DNA of 64,000 nucleotides. It comes from an uncultured Acidobacteriota bacterium. GTDB taxonomy: Bacteria > Acidobacteriota > Terriglobia > Bryobacterales > Bryobacteraceae. Both the position numbers and the translations under genes were made by a program. The notes beneath the pieces were generated by a model. The model saw only the letters and a program-made list of their open reading frames with translations. It did no database searches and was not told where the DNA came from. Of this stretch, positions 35,191 through 44,756 are shown one piece after another. The stretch lies in contig CADEFT010000022.1 in assembly GCA_902826685.1 (NCBI GenBank), forward strand, positions 62,001-126,000. The letters run 5' to 3'. The first letter of the stretch is position 1; the number at the start of each line of letters is the position of its first letter.

Positions 35191-35802
35191 ATGAACATTG
35201 AACTGGCGATCATCAACGTGTGTCTTCTCTGCATTCTGACGGTACCTCATGAGTTTGCGCACGCGTGGATGGCGTCGAAGCTGGGCGACGATACGCCGGA
35301 ACGCGAAGGGCGGCTGACGTTGTATCCTCCGGCCCATATCGATCCCATCGGTACGGTGCTGCTGCCCGCGATTACATCATTGTTCGGAGGCGGGCTGCTC
35401 GGTTGGGGACGGCCTGTGAATACGACTCCGTCGCGGCTGCGATACGGGTTGAATGGGATGGCGCTGGTGGCGATGGCGGGGCCGGCGTCGAACGTGATCA
35501 TGACGGCGCTGTTCGCGGCGGTGAGCGTTTTCACGGCGAGCTTGTTTACGCCGCTGAGCGAGGTGGCGGAGCGGGCGGCGTCGCTCAGCATGTACCTGGC
35601 GGTGTTCAACATGCTTCCGGTCCCGCCGCTCGATGGATCGAAACTGCTGATCGCCGCGCGGTTTCCGTTGGCGATATACGAGGAACTGGGCCGCTTCGGG
35701 TTTCTGCTGCTGATGGTGCTGCTGACGGCGACGCCGTTGGGCGTTTGGCTCTACCGTCTAAGTATCGGCTCGACGGATGCCATCTTCCGGATCTTTCAGT
35801 GA
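35191..35802 (+). CDS. Site-2 protease family protein (peptidase M50)
   Basis: A 203-residue membrane metalloprotease. The zinc motif HEFAH is at residues 20-24 in the first transmembrane helix, and the second conserved motif NMLPVPPLDGSK, which supplies the Asp ligand, is near residue 145. It has about five membrane segments and no PDZ domain, so it belongs to the short M50 group rather than RseP. It would cleave a membrane-embedded substrate. The start has GAGGGACGA upstream. It is convergent with cdsA, 7 bases apart. Confidence 0.92.
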   Translation: MNIELAIINVCLLCILTVPHEFAHAWMASKLGDDTPEREGRLTLYPPAHIDPIGTVLLPAITSLFGGGLLGWGRPVNTTPSRLRYGLNGMALVAMAGPASNVIMTALFAAVSVFTASLFTPLSEVAERAASLSMYLAVFNMLPVPPLDGSKLLIAARFPLAIYEELGRFGFLLLMVLLTATPLGVWLYRLSIGSTDAIFRIFQ

Positions 35803-35809
35803 TCGCCGC

Positions 35810-36568
35810 CTAAAGCACCAGCATGGCGACCACGGGCAAGGTGAATAACGTGCTGTCGAGACGGTCGAGCCAGCCGCCGTGTCCGGGCAGGGAATGGCCG
35901 CTGTCTTTGACCCCCGCGCCGCGCTTCAACGCCGACTCGGCGAGATCGCCCAACTGGCCGGCGATGCAGGTGGCGGCCGAAAGCATCGCACCACGCCACA
36001 GCGGAATTTGCAGCGGCGCCCAGGCGAGCAGCGCCGCACCCACCACGATGCAGGCCGCCAGCGACCCGAGCGCGCCTTCCCATGTTTTTTTCGGGCTCAC
36101 CACCGGCGCCAGTTTGTGTTTTCCGAAGGCGCGTCCGCAGACTAGCGCCGCAGTATCGCCGACCCAGTTCAGCGCGACGGCAAACAGAAGCCACCAGGGA
36201 CTTAACTCACGCAGCGGAATCGCGCAGCGCCAAGCCCCGTAGATATACATCAAGCCGAGCACCAGGGCCGAGGCTTCCGGCAGCGATTGCGTCAGACTAT
36301 CGGCACGCAGCGCCAGCAGCATGGCCAGCAGGGTAAAGACGACCAGTAGGCGCCAATCGGCCGGCGAGGCCAGCAGGAAAGCGAGTCCCATGGCGTGGCC
36401 CGCCCATTTCGGATAGCGCACGCCCTGCGCCGCCACCACCGACGAGTATTCCTCGAAGCAGAGAAAGGCCATCAGGCAGACGACGAACGTAAACAGCAAA
36501 GGCGGGCCGGAGAAGATGACGAACAGGACGCTGGGAATGAGAACGAGTGCGGTAAGCACCCTCCTCAT
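35810..36568 (-). CDS. cdsA: Phosphatidate cytidylyltransferase
   Basis: A 252-residue integral membrane enzyme that makes CDP-diacylglycerol from phosphatidic acid and CTP. The family signature is complete near the C-terminus: SALKRGAGVKDSGHSLPGHG, then GWLDRLD. VSPKKTWEGALGS is the upstream CTP-site block. About seven hydrophobic helices. Its ATG overlaps the stop of uppS by 4 bases (ATGA), the classical uppS-cdsA order. The genes dxr and rseP, which often follow, are not here; a short M50 protease lies convergently instead. Confidence 0.96.
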   Translation of the reverse strand: MRRVLTALVLIPSVLFVIFSGPPLLFTFVVCLMAFLCFEEYSSVVAAQGVRYPKWAGHAMGLAFLLASPADWRLLVVFTLLAMLLALRADSLTQSLPEASALVLGLMYIYGAWRCAIPLRELSPWWLLFAVALNWVGDTAALVCGRAFGKHKLAPVVSPKKTWEGALGSLAACIVVGAALLAWAPLQIPLWRGAMLSAATCIAGQLGDLAESALKRGAGVKDSGHSLPGHGGWLDRLDSTLFTLPVVAMLVL

Positions 36569-37395
36569 GCCGAGGGAACTCCAATGGTCTCGGCGACGTT
36601 CTCTTCCTCTTCCGAGGCGGCCTTGGTCAACCCGCCGAAGCGCCGGTCGCGCTTCTGGTACTCAAGCACGGCGTTCAAAAGATCGAGGCGCTTGAAATCG
36701 GGCCACAACGTCTCGGTAACGTAAAGCTCGGCGTAGGCGATCTGCCAGAGCAGAAAGTTGCTGATGCGCATCTCGCCGGAGGTGCGAATCAGCAGATCGG
36801 GGTCCGGCTGACCGGCGGTGTAGAGATGGGCCGAAACGGATTGTTCGGTGAACTGGAGCTGATCGAGGGTACCGTCCGAGCGCGCGGCGGCAATGGCGCG
36901 GTTGACGGCGTCGACGATCTCCGCCCGTCCACCGTAGTTGATGGCGAGGTTGAGGCGCATGCCCTTGTTCCCCGCCGTCTGATCGATGACAAGGGCCAGT
37001 TCGCGGCGCGCTTCCGGGGGCAGCGATTCCACGCGGCCAATGGCGCCGAGGCGTATGTTGTGCCGCATCAGCCGGGGCATTTCAAGCTTGAGGTAGATGC
37101 GCAGCAGACGCCACAGGGTTTCGACTTCGGCGCGCGGACGCTTCCAGTTCTCGACCGAAAACGCATAGAGCGTCAACGATTCGATGCCCAAGCGCGCGCA
37201 GGTTTCCACGGCGACTCGAACGGGTTCGATGCCCGCCTTGTGGCCGGCCACGCGAGGCAGCCCGCGCATGCGCGCCCAGCGGCCGTTGCCGTCCATGATG
37301 ATTGCAATGTGTGCCGGCAGTCTGGCGGGATCGATGGCTTCGGCGGTACGCCACTCCTGGCCGCCAGGCTTCAGATCCTCTAAGAGATCTCGCAT
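36565..37395 (-). CDS. uppS: Isoprenyl transferase (undecaprenyl diphosphate synthase)
   Basis: A 276-residue cis-prenyltransferase that makes undecaprenyl diphosphate for peptidoglycan and other envelope polymers. The catalytic Asp is in HIAIIMDGNGRWA, and the C-terminal block LLIRTSGEMRISNFLLWQ is intact. I start at the ATG at 37395 (MRDLLEDLKPGG) because the family begins shortly after it; the frame remains open far upstream but reads through non-homologous sequence. A TATAAA box lies 9 bases before this ATG, so a leaderless transcript is possible. Overlaps cdsA by 4 bases. Confidence 0.95.
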   Translation of the reverse strand: MRDLLEDLKPGGQEWRTAEAIDPARLPAHIAIIMDGNGRWARMRGLPRVAGHKAGIEPVRVAVETCARLGIESLTLYAFSVENWKRPRAEVETLWRLLRIYLKLEMPRLMRHNIRLGAIGRVESLPPEARRELALVIDQTAGNKGMRLNLAINYGGRAEIVDAVNRAIAAARSDGTLDQLQFTEQSVSAHLYTAGQPDPDLLIRTSGEMRISNFLLWQIAYAELYVTETLWPDFKRLDLLNAVLEYQKRDRRFGGLTKAASEEEENVAETIGVPSA

Positions 37396-37404
37396 GCGCG
37401 TAAT

Positions 37405-37410
37405 TTTATA
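37405..37410 (-). promoter_or_regulatory. Possible -10 box close to the uppS start
   Basis: On the minus strand TATAAA ends 9 bases before the uppS ATG, with no Shine-Dalgarno-like bases between. The arrangement resembles the TATAAT at 1434. No convincing -35 is seen. Confidence 0.28.
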
Positions 37411-37533
37411 TAGTAACGCTTTAGGCCAGTCGGTGCAGGCGGGCGGCGATGGTGTAGTCTGAAAGAAAACGGTCTTCCATTTCTGTCGCGCTGCCTCTTC
37501 AATCGAGACTGAAAACGTTCCGGAGACAGAACC

Positions 37534-38262
37534 ATGAAGACGATCTTTCTGCTGGCCGCCATGAATCTGGCCGCGGAGAATGTTCCGCTGGTCTATTCGG
37601 CCGCCGGCGCCAACGCCGAATCGATTACGACGGCCGTGGAAGCTTTTCGCCAGACGATGGGCCCGCTGAACGAGCCCGGAACGGCTGGCGATCCCGCCGG
37701 GCGGCGTGAAATCAACTGGGACGGTGTGCCGCCCCAATTCACCACGCCAAACGATCTGCCCGCCGATTTCTTCAACAAAACGTCGCCGCGCGGCGCCGTG
37801 CTGAGCAACCCGGACGCTTCAAACATCCGGTTTCAAGTCAGCGCCGGCGAGGGATCGGCGCGGTTTGAGAATCTGGCTTCGGGCTACGGCAACCTGTTTC
37901 AGGCCTTCAGCCCGGGCAAGCTGTTCATCAGCCTGGGTACGTGGGCCTACGACGTCGATTTTTACCGTCCCGGCACAGATGAGAAGGCGCTGGTGAAGGG
38001 ATTCGGCGCCGTGTTTACCAACGTCGCGATTCCGTTCACGTCCACGGTGGAGCTGTTTGGCGCCGAAGGGAACTCGCTCGGAAAGTTCGCCGTGCAGGTA
38101 TCGCCTCGCGGGCTTTCGTTTCTTGGCGTGATGTTTCAGGAGCGCGTCATCGCCAAGGCCAGGGTCACGCCCGGCAACATCGCCGCCGGTGAGGTTGAAA
38201 GCCTGGACGAAGGCCGCAACGTGGTGGCGATGGACGATTTCATTTTCGGCGAGCCGCAATAG
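37534..38262 (+). CDS. Secreted protein of a widespread family of unknown function
   Basis: A 242-residue protein with a short signal-like start (MKTIFLLAAMNLAAE). Notable blocks are EAFRQTMGPLNEPG, RREINWDGVPPQF, DLPADFFNKTSPRGAVL, and a beta-sandwich-like second half (PGTDEKALVKGFGAVFTNV, LSFLGVMF). I recall the R-R-E-I-N-W-D-G-V-P block from secreted proteins in several phyla, but no function is known to me. It ends 1 base before the convergent NIDO/Ig-repeat gene, so there is no room for a terminator between them. Confidence 0.7.
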   Translation: MKTIFLLAAMNLAAENVPLVYSAAGANAESITTAVEAFRQTMGPLNEPGTAGDPAGRREINWDGVPPQFTTPNDLPADFFNKTSPRGAVLSNPDASNIRFQVSAGEGSARFENLASGYGNLFQAFSPGKLFISLGTWAYDVDFYRPGTDEKALVKGFGAVFTNVAIPFTSTVELFGAEGNSLGKFAVQVSPRGLSFLGVMFQERVIAKARVTPGNIAAGEVESLDEGRNVVAMDDFIFGEPQ

Positions 38263-38263
38263 C

Positions 38264-41200
38264 TCAATTGCAGCGGCGAATGGCGCGGCTGGTGCTGGCG
38301 CCCACTTTGTTCAAGATCACCACCGTGCCGTCGCCGAGCGACTTGGCGTTGAGAGTCCGCGCACGGTAGGGCGCCCGGATGCGGAAAGCGCCGCCGGTAC
38401 GCACCGAATCGTCGCCGCCGAAATAATCGAGCGAAGCGCGGGAAAGGCTGACCTGGTAGCGGTTGGACCCGAAGGTCAGATCGGCCTGGGAGAGTTCGCG
38501 CGTGGTCGAGAACCCGGTGATGTCGATCTCGAGTCCATCGTCGTTTGCGGTATAGCAAACGCTGGTGACCGAAGGAACGGCGCGTGAGAGAACGCCGGTG
38601 GCGGGCGCGGGCTGCTTGGGAAATTCGATGGACGTGCCGGGCACGCGCAGCTTCGACATCGAGACGCGCACCGTGCTCGCCACCGTGCCGGTTCCGGCGA
38701 TCCGGACCGACGCCGACCGGCTGCCGGGGGCAAAGCTGAGCGGAATCGTTTTTTGCCCGTTGGTTAACAGGACGCTGGGATCGGCGCGATCGACGCCGGC
38801 CTGGCCGTTGTTGGTATCGGGCGTCACTTCGAGCGTGGCGTCGGCCTCGAGGTCGAGCGGATAGGCGCGCGAGAGCTGGAACGTCAGCTCCGGTCCGTTC
38901 GAGGCCGGCTGCAGGATTCGCGGCATACCCGAGATCTGCACTTCGGGCGGATTGGGGACGCGAACGGTGAGCTTGCAGGAGACGGCGGAACTGCTGCCCG
39001 CGGCATCCTTGACCTGATAGGAGACGGGGAATACGCCCGCCCGGCTCGCGGCTCCTTCGAAGGAGCCATCGGGCCGCAACAGCACCCCGGAGGGCAGCGA
39101 AACAGCGGTGAAGGTGTAGGGCTCCAGGCCGCCGGCGGCGCTGAGCCGCTGCGTGTAGGGCTCACCGGCGGTCGCCACGGCGAGATCGCAGGGGTTGACA
39201 AGACGCAGTGTGCGCGGAAGCACCCGCAGGTCGCAGGTGCGCGACGCCGTCTGTCCGGTGCTGTCGGTCACCTGTACCGACAGCGGATAGGTACCGGCGT
39301 TATTGAACGTGCCGCTCAACAGGCCGTCGCGGCCGAAACGCAGCGCGGCCGGCAGCGCCGAAGTGGGAGACCACGAGAAGGGCGCGAGTCCACCGGCGGC
39401 GGTCAACTGAGTGGAATACGGCTCTCCGGCGAAAGCGTCGGGCAGCGGGCAGGTGGCGACGGCGTAGGCGCCGCGCTGGGTGATGACACTGCAACTGACC
39501 GAACCCGTATTGCCGTCGGTATCGGTGGCGTTCAAGCGGAATTGCGACGAGCCCGCTCCAAGCGGGGTGCCGCTCAGCAGGCCGTCGCGAGTGAGCGAAA
39601 GGCCCGAGGGAAGCGTGCCTTCGGCGGTCCAAATATAGCCGCCGGTTCCGCCGGTGGCTTCGAGCCGCTGCGAGTAGGCGATCCCGGTGGAGGCCGCTGG
39701 CAGCGGACACGCACTGGCGACATGGACGTCGGGGAAGCGTACCACCAGCCCGCAGCCGCTGCGTGCCGTATTGCCGCGCGCGTCTTCCACAATCACGTCG
39801 AAGGGCCACCAGTGAGGAACCGAAGGCTGGCCGGAAAGCTTGCCGGTGGAAGAAAGGAACGTGCCGGTGGGCAGCGTACCCCAATTGGACCAGCGGTAGG
39901 GCGGCGCTCCTCCGTCGGCTTCGAACTGATAGGAGTAGGAGGCTCCGCCGGTGCCGGTGGGCAGCGGGCAGGCGGAAAGAATCGAAAGTCCGCCCGGACG
40001 CACGGTGAGCACAAAGCGCTTGATCGAAGCCACGGCGCGATCCACGCCCGAGGAGGCCGCGCGTACCTGAATCTGGTAGGTGCCGGGCTCGGGAGACGTT
40101 CCGCTGAGCGTACCGTCGGAAGCCAGGGTCAATCCCGGAACCCCGGTCGATTCATACAGGGCGAAGCGGATGGGACTGGTGCTGCCGTCGGCCCGGAGCC
40201 GGGTTTCATAGCGCTGTCCGGCGACCGCCTGCGGCAGCGTACCGGCGCTTGAAATGAAGATCGCCGGCGAATCGACGATGACCGAGCAGCGCCTCGAGAT
40301 CGAGACATCGCCGTCTTCATCGCTAGCCGTCACGCGGACGGTAAACTCATACTCGCCAGGCGCGGGGGGGACACCGGTCAGCAGGCCGCTCGAGTTGAGC
40401 TGCAGACCGGGCAGGGAGCCCTGATCGGCCTGAGCGGTCCAGCGGTAGGGAGGCTTGCTGCCGGCGGCTTCGAGCCGGAACGAGTACAGCCGCCCGGCGG
40501 TTGCCGTGGGCAGCGGGCATCCGCTGCGAATCTCGATGGGTGGAATCAACTGCCCGTCGCGGGCGCGGAACATCCAGCGTCCCTGCGGGGCATTGGCGCC
40601 CGGACTCACGCCCGGTGTGCGGCCGGCCACCAGGCTATAGGCGCCGCTGTCGAGGAAGGAGCCGGGTATCAGCGAGCCGGCCAGTTCGAAAGAAGTGCCG
40701 GGGAGACCCGAACCGTTCGACCAGCCAACCGAGGCCGGGACGCCGCCGAAGCCGGCCACGCCGCCCGAGGCGTCGCCGGTTTCCCAGGTAACGCGCTCAT
40801 AGTTGAACTCGATGTCGAAGTTGCCGTTGCCGGTGTCGGGCCGCTCGATCAAGACCAGTTGGAAGCTGTTGAGCTTGTCGGCGTGAGTGTTGTAATAGCC
40901 CACGTTGACGTAGTTGACGCCGAAGGCACGGCGGCCGTTTACGAAGTCCTGGCCGTAGGTGACGAGACTGGAGCCCTCCGGCCTGGTGTCGACATCGGCG
41001 AAAAACGGGGCGATGATTTCGCGATCCACGCCGGTGAGTCCGAAAGGCGTGTAGCCAGGCATGGGCGCATCGAACGTGATGTTGCCGTTGTTGTTGACAT
41101 ACACGTTCGAGCGCTGGCGGCCGAAGAAGTTGAGCGTCCAGCCGATCGGCGTCAGCGGAGAAGAGCCGTCGTCGTTGGCGGCGATGGCGTTTCGCCGGAA

Positions 41201-41293
41201 GCCCTCGTTCTGGCGGATCTGGGCTTGCGCGCCGGTACCGAGGCCGAGAATCACAGTGCCGAGCGAGGCTAGGATGAGTTGGCGCAGTTTCAT
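38264..41293 (-). CDS. Secreted NIDO-like protein with putative Ig (He_PIG) repeats
   Basis: A 1009-residue secreted protein with signal peptide MKLRQLILASLGTVILGLGTGAQA. Residues ~35-215 resemble a NIDO domain (NFFGRQRSNVYVNNNGNITF, DREIIAPFFADVDTR). Six to seven Ig-like He_PIG repeats follow, each near 90 residues, starting CPLPxAxAGxxYSxxLxAxGGxxPYxW and containing GLLSGTP-like turns. The last 200 residues are a different beta-rich domain. It probably mediates surface adhesion or matrix building. Its ATG shares one base with the stop of the upstream propeller-like gene (TAATG). Confidence 0.82.
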   Translation of the reverse strand: MKLRQLILASLGTVILGLGTGAQAQIRQNEGFRRNAIAANDDGSSPLTPIGWTLNFFGRQRSNVYVNNNGNITFDAPMPGYTPFGLTGVDREIIAPFFADVDTRPEGSSLVTYGQDFVNGRRAFGVNYVNVGYYNTHADKLNSFQLVLIERPDTGNGNFDIEFNYERVTWETGDASGGVAGFGGVPASVGWSNGSGLPGTSFELAGSLIPGSFLDSGAYSLVAGRTPGVSPGANAPQGRWMFRARDGQLIPPIEIRSGCPLPTATAGRLYSFRLEAAGSKPPYRWTAQADQGSLPGLQLNSSGLLTGVPPAPGEYEFTVRVTASDEDGDVSISRRCSVIVDSPAIFISSAGTLPQAVAGQRYETRLRADGSTSPIRFALYESTGVPGLTLASDGTLSGTSPEPGTYQIQVRAASSGVDRAVASIKRFVLTVRPGGLSILSACPLPTGTGGASYSYQFEADGGAPPYRWSNWGTLPTGTFLSSTGKLSGQPSVPHWWPFDVIVEDARGNTARSGCGLVVRFPDVHVASACPLPAASTGIAYSQRLEATGGTGGYIWTAEGTLPSGLSLTRDGLLSGTPLGAGSSQFRLNATDTDGNTGSVSCSVITQRGAYAVATCPLPDAFAGEPYSTQLTAAGGLAPFSWSPTSALPAALRFGRDGLLSGTFNNAGTYPLSVQVTDSTGQTASRTCDLRVLPRTLRLVNPCDLAVATAGEPYTQRLSAAGGLEPYTFTAVSLPSGVLLRPDGSFEGAASRAGVFPVSYQVKDAAGSSSAVSCKLTVRVPNPPEVQISGMPRILQPASNGPELTFQLSRAYPLDLEADATLEVTPDTNNGQAGVDRADPSVLLTNGQKTIPLSFAPGSRSASVRIAGTGTVASTVRVSMSKLRVPGTSIEFPKQPAPATGVLSRAVPSVTSVCYTANDDGLEIDITGFSTTRELSQADLTFGSNRYQVSLSRASLDYFGGDDSVRTGGAFRIRAPYRARTLNAKSLGDGTVVILNKVGASTSRAIRRCN

Positions 41294-42213
41294 TACTGGT
41301 TCCTCCCGGCGGCCTCAAACAGGCGGGGAGCGCCGGAATCGGCGTCCACCAGCCAAGGCCGGCGCGAAGCGCCGCGATGCATCTGAAATACGGCATTGCC
41401 GGCGGCGCGCCATAGACCTTCGGCTTCGAGGCCGTCGACGGCCAGGGTTTCCCTTTTACCCGTCGCGCGATCAAGCAACACGAGCCGCTCCGGGCCGAGG
41501 AGGGCGACCGTCGATTCGTCGGCCGAAAGGCTCATCGCGGATGCGCCTTCCAACTGGCCGGCGAGCTCTTCAAACGGATTTCCTTCGCCCGCCTTGGTCC
41601 ACGAGACCAGGCGGTTGCCGTCGAGGGCCAGCAGGGTGTGAGTATTACGCAGAAAGCCGAGGGCGTGAAAGCCGCCGTCTTCGGAAAGAAGCCTGGGTTC
41701 GTTTCCCACCACGGCCACGACCTTGCCGGCGGCGAGGGCCGCCACTACAGCGCCGTCGTCGCTGATCGCCACGCCGGTGGTGCCTTCGGGCGCCGCCACC
41801 GTGCGGGCGAGAGCCGGGTCGTCCGGGAGGCCGCGCCAAATCTGGATCGAATCCCCGTGCCCGACCGCCGCCGAGCGGCCATCGGGACTGAATCCGGCAT
41901 AAGCCGGCGGTTCTTGGGATAGCACACGGGCCGACGCCGCCCCTCCGTCGAGTTTCACCAACAACAGCGCCTCACCGGAAGAAGCGAGCCCGTGGCGGCC
42001 GTTCGGGCTCAGCCACAAACCGTCCACCGGAGCATCGAGGTTGACGCGCGAACCGAGCACGGCGGATCCGGGAATGCCCTGGATCGGATACACCTGCCGC
42101 GACGCGCCGTCGAGTACGTAGCCCAAAGTGGGCGCGCCCACTTCCACCTCGGCGAATTGGGCGTATGCCAGCATTGGCGCCGCCACTACCCAGGATCGTA
42201 AAAGCCTTGTCAT
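41293..42213 (-). CDS. Secreted WD40/propeller-like protein
   Basis: A 306-residue protein. The ATG at 42213 gives the signal peptide MTRLLRSWVVAAPMLAYAQ; an in-frame start 11 codons upstream would extend its n-region. About six short repeats with S-x-D/N-G-R/A patterns (WLSPNGRHGLASS, GFSPDGRSAAVG, ISDDGAVVAAL, LSADESTVALL) suggest a beta-propeller. No enzymatic motif. It is upstream of and coupled to the NIDO/Ig protein, so the two probably function together at the cell surface. Confidence 0.75.
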   Translation of the reverse strand: MTRLLRSWVVAAPMLAYAQFAEVEVGAPTLGYVLDGASRQVYPIQGIPGSAVLGSRVNLDAPVDGLWLSPNGRHGLASSGEALLLVKLDGGAASARVLSQEPPAYAGFSPDGRSAAVGHGDSIQIWRGLPDDPALARTVAAPEGTTGVAISDDGAVVAALAAGKVVAVVGNEPRLLSEDGGFHALGFLRNTHTLLALDGNRLVSWTKAGEGNPFEELAGQLEGASAMSLSADESTVALLGPERLVLLDRATGKRETLAVDGLEAEGLWRAAGNAVFQMHRGASRRPWLVDADSGAPRLFEAAGRNQ

Positions 42214-42337
42214 AGAGAGGTTTCCAGCACTCAGCACCCATTCCATCGGTGGAACCCGGTACGAAGTTTAGATGCGGACTATTTGACATTTCCGGTACGT
42301 TCAGTCATCGTGTCCTATTACAGGAAGAAGCCCCTCA

Positions 42338-43915
42338 ATGAGTGCCCCATCCACAGCCATTCCGCAATCGGTCCGGTTTACCCGCGACCTCCGCGAGTCA
42401 GACCGCGAAGTGCTGACGCCGGAGGCGGTTGAGTTCGTCGTATCGCTTTGCCGCCGGTTCGACGCCACCCGCCAGAGCCTGCTGCAAACCAGGGCTCGCC
42501 GCTGGGATGAATTGCGCGGCGGCAAGCTGCCGGGCTTCCTCGAAAGCACGCGCGAAATCCGGGAAGCGAAGTGGGCGGTCGCCCCTATTCCCGAAGCTTT
42601 GCGCGACCGGCGGGTGGAGATTACGGGCCCGGTCGACCGCAAGATGATCATCAATGCGCTCAACTGCGGCGCCAAGATCTTCATGGCCGACTTCGAGGAT
42701 TCGAATGCGCCCACCTGGGACAACAATCTCTCCGGCCACATCAACCTGCGGGATGCGATCAACCGCACGATCAGTTTCTCCAATCCCGATGGCAAGCAAT
42801 ACAAACTGAACGATCAGACGGCGGTGCTGCTGGTGCGTCCGCGTGGATGGCATTTGGAAGAAAAGCACATGCTGCTCGACGGGCGGCCGGTTTCCGGCTC
42901 GCTGTTCGATTTCGGCCTATACTTCTTCCACAACGCCAAGAATCTGCTGGCGCGCGGGTGGGGTCCCTATTTCTATCTGCCGAAGATGGAGAGCCACCTC
43001 GAGGCGCGTTTGTGGAACGACGTGTTCACGTTCAGCGAGGAGTACTGCGGCGTGCCGCGCGGGTCGGTGCGGGCGACGGTGCTGATCGAAACGATCATGG
43101 CCGCCTTTGAGATGGATGAAATCCTGTACGAGCTGCGCGAGCATTCCGGCGGCCTGAACTGCGGCCGGTGGGATTACATCTTCAGCTACATCAAAAAGCT
43201 GGGCCACCGCGCCGACAAGATTCTGCCCAACCGCGCCCAGGTCACCATGGACAAGGCGTTCCTGAAATCCTATGTCGATCTGCTGATCCATACCTGCCAC
43301 AAGCGCGAGATTCACGCCATGGGCGGGATGGCGGCGCAGATTCCGATCAAGAACGACGCGGCGGCGAACGAAGCGGCGATCGAGAAGGTGCGCCTCGATA
43401 AGCTGCGCGAAGTGAAGGCGGGCCATGACGGGACCTGGGTGGCGCATCCGGGTTTGGTGAAGGTCGCCATGGATGTGTTCAACGAGCACATGCCCACGCC
43501 GAACCAGATTCACGTGAAGCGGGAAGAAGTTCGCGTCACCGAGGCGGATCTGCTTGAGCCGACCAAGGGCGAGATTACCGAAGACGGCCTGCGCATGAAC
43601 GTCGATATCGGCATTCAATATCTGGAGGCGTGGCTGAACGGCAACGGCTGCGTTCCGATCTACAACCTGATGGAGGATGCGGCCACGGCCGAGATATCCC
43701 GTTCGCAAGTGTGGCAGTGGGTGCGGCACAAGACGGCGTTCGCCGACGGGCGCGTGGTGACGCCGGACCTGGTGCGGCAGACCATCGCCAAGAATCTCTC
43801 CGCCAACCCCGGTACGCCAAACAAGAAGCTGGCGTCGGAGCTGTTTGAGGGAATGATGACGCGCGAGGATTTTCAGGAGTTCCTCACCACCATCGCCTAC
43901 CGGCACATTGATTGA
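42338..43915 (+). CDS. aceB: Malate synthase A
   Basis: A 525-residue enzyme joining glyoxylate and acetyl-CoA to malate in the glyoxylate shunt. Family blocks are FMADFEDSNAPTWDNNLSGH, LLVRPRGWHLEEKH, the signature KMESHLEARLWNDVF, and GRWDYIFSYIKKLG; the C-terminal domain includes SRSQVWQWVRHKTAF. Length is normal for isoform A. AGGAAG stands upstream of the ATG. No isocitrate lyase gene lies in the window, so its usual partner must be elsewhere. Confidence 0.97.
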   Translation: MSAPSTAIPQSVRFTRDLRESDREVLTPEAVEFVVSLCRRFDATRQSLLQTRARRWDELRGGKLPGFLESTREIREAKWAVAPIPEALRDRRVEITGPVDRKMIINALNCGAKIFMADFEDSNAPTWDNNLSGHINLRDAINRTISFSNPDGKQYKLNDQTAVLLVRPRGWHLEEKHMLLDGRPVSGSLFDFGLYFFHNAKNLLARGWGPYFYLPKMESHLEARLWNDVFTFSEEYCGVPRGSVRATVLIETIMAAFEMDEILYELREHSGGLNCGRWDYIFSYIKKLGHRADKILPNRAQVTMDKAFLKSYVDLLIHTCHKREIHAMGGMAAQIPIKNDAAANEAAIEKVRLDKLREVKAGHDGTWVAHPGLVKVAMDVFNEHMPTPNQIHVKREEVRVTEADLLEPTKGEITEDGLRMNVDIGIQYLEAWLNGNGCVPIYNLMEDAATAEISRSQVWQWVRHKTAFADGRVVTPDLVRQTIAKNLSANPGTPNKKLASELFEGMMTREDFQEFLTTIAYRHID

Positions 43916-43943
43916 TCGCGCGCGGTTCGGCGACAATTAACAC

Positions 43944-44723
43944 ATGGGCAAGAAAATGTTTTGGGCCGCGGTGCCATTGGCGGTGCTGGGCGGCTGCGCG
44001 GGTCCGTCCGTGAAGGAGCAGCCGAAGAAGGAAGCGGCGGCTCCGGTCATTGAGGTCGCGCCGCTCCCAGCCAAGACCGGTCAAACGGGCGGCATTAGCG
44101 GCAAAGCGACGCTGCAGGGCACGCCGCCGAAGGCTCGCACGCTGAGCATGGACGCGACGCCGGTTTGCGCCAAGATGCACAAGGGCCCGGTGCTTTCCGA
44201 AGAAGCCGTGGTGGGTAAGGGCGGCGAGCTCAAGAACGCTTTCGTGTGGATCAAAAGAGGCGTGGCGCCGGCGGAGTACCCCATGCCGCCGGCCGCCAAG
44301 CTCGATCAGAACGGCTGTATTTATACGCCCCATGTGCTTGGCGTGATGGTGAACCAGAAGCTGGAAATTTCCAACTCCGACGACACCAACCACAACATTC
44401 ATCCGATGCCTCGCGTCAACCGCGAGTGGAACGAATCGCAGCCGCCCAAGGGCGACGCGAAGATCAAGAGCTTCGACAAGGAAGAGACGCCTCCCATTCT
44501 GTTCAAGTGCAACGTGCACCCGTGGATGCGCGCGTGGGTGGGTGTGGTGTCGCATCCCTATTTCGCGGTCACCGGCGACGACGGGTCGTTCGAGATCAAG
44601 GACGTCCCGCCGGGCGAGTACCAGTTGGCGGCCTGGCATGAGCGATTCGGCACGCTGGAGATCAATATGCGGGTGGATGCGAAGCAGACGCCGGCCGTGA
44701 ACCTCCCGTTCAAGGTGCAATAG
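43944..44723 (+). CDS. Cupredoxin-like lipoprotein
   Basis: A 259-residue exported lipoprotein: signal sequence ending in LAVLGGC with the lipid-receiving Cys18, a Pro/Lys-rich linker, then a domain resembling plastocyanin-type copper proteins. A candidate type-1 copper site is His150 or His153 in TNHNIHP with Cys189, His192 and Met195 in FKCNVHPWM. The C-terminus (about 205-259, GDDGSFEIKDVPPGEYQLAA) is a carboxypeptidase-regulatory-like sandwich. It precedes haem o synthase by 83 bases, so a periplasmic electron-transfer role near a haem-copper oxidase is reasonable. Confidence 0.82.
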   Translation: MGKKMFWAAVPLAVLGGCAGPSVKEQPKKEAAAPVIEVAPLPAKTGQTGGISGKATLQGTPPKARTLSMDATPVCAKMHKGPVLSEEAVVGKGGELKNAFVWIKRGVAPAEYPMPPAAKLDQNGCIYTPHVLGVMVNQKLEISNSDDTNHNIHPMPRVNREWNESQPPKGDAKIKSFDKEETPPILFKCNVHPWMRAWVGVVSHPYFAVTGDDGSFEIKDVPPGEYQLAAWHERFGTLEINMRVDAKQTPAVNLPFKVQ

Positions 44724-44756
44724 AGGATAAGATAAGAAGTACGCCTAATTTCAGGT

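Noticed and set aside
35191-35802. M50 protease next to cdsA as RseP
   Set aside because: It is only 203 residues, lacks PDZ domains and lies on the opposite strand from uppS-cdsA, so it belongs to the short site-2 protease group.
36565-37737. A 390-residue version of the undecaprenyl synthase extending upstream of 37395
   Set aside because: The extra 114 residues have no family similarity and run into the divergent gene's region; the family N-terminus fits the ATG at 37395.
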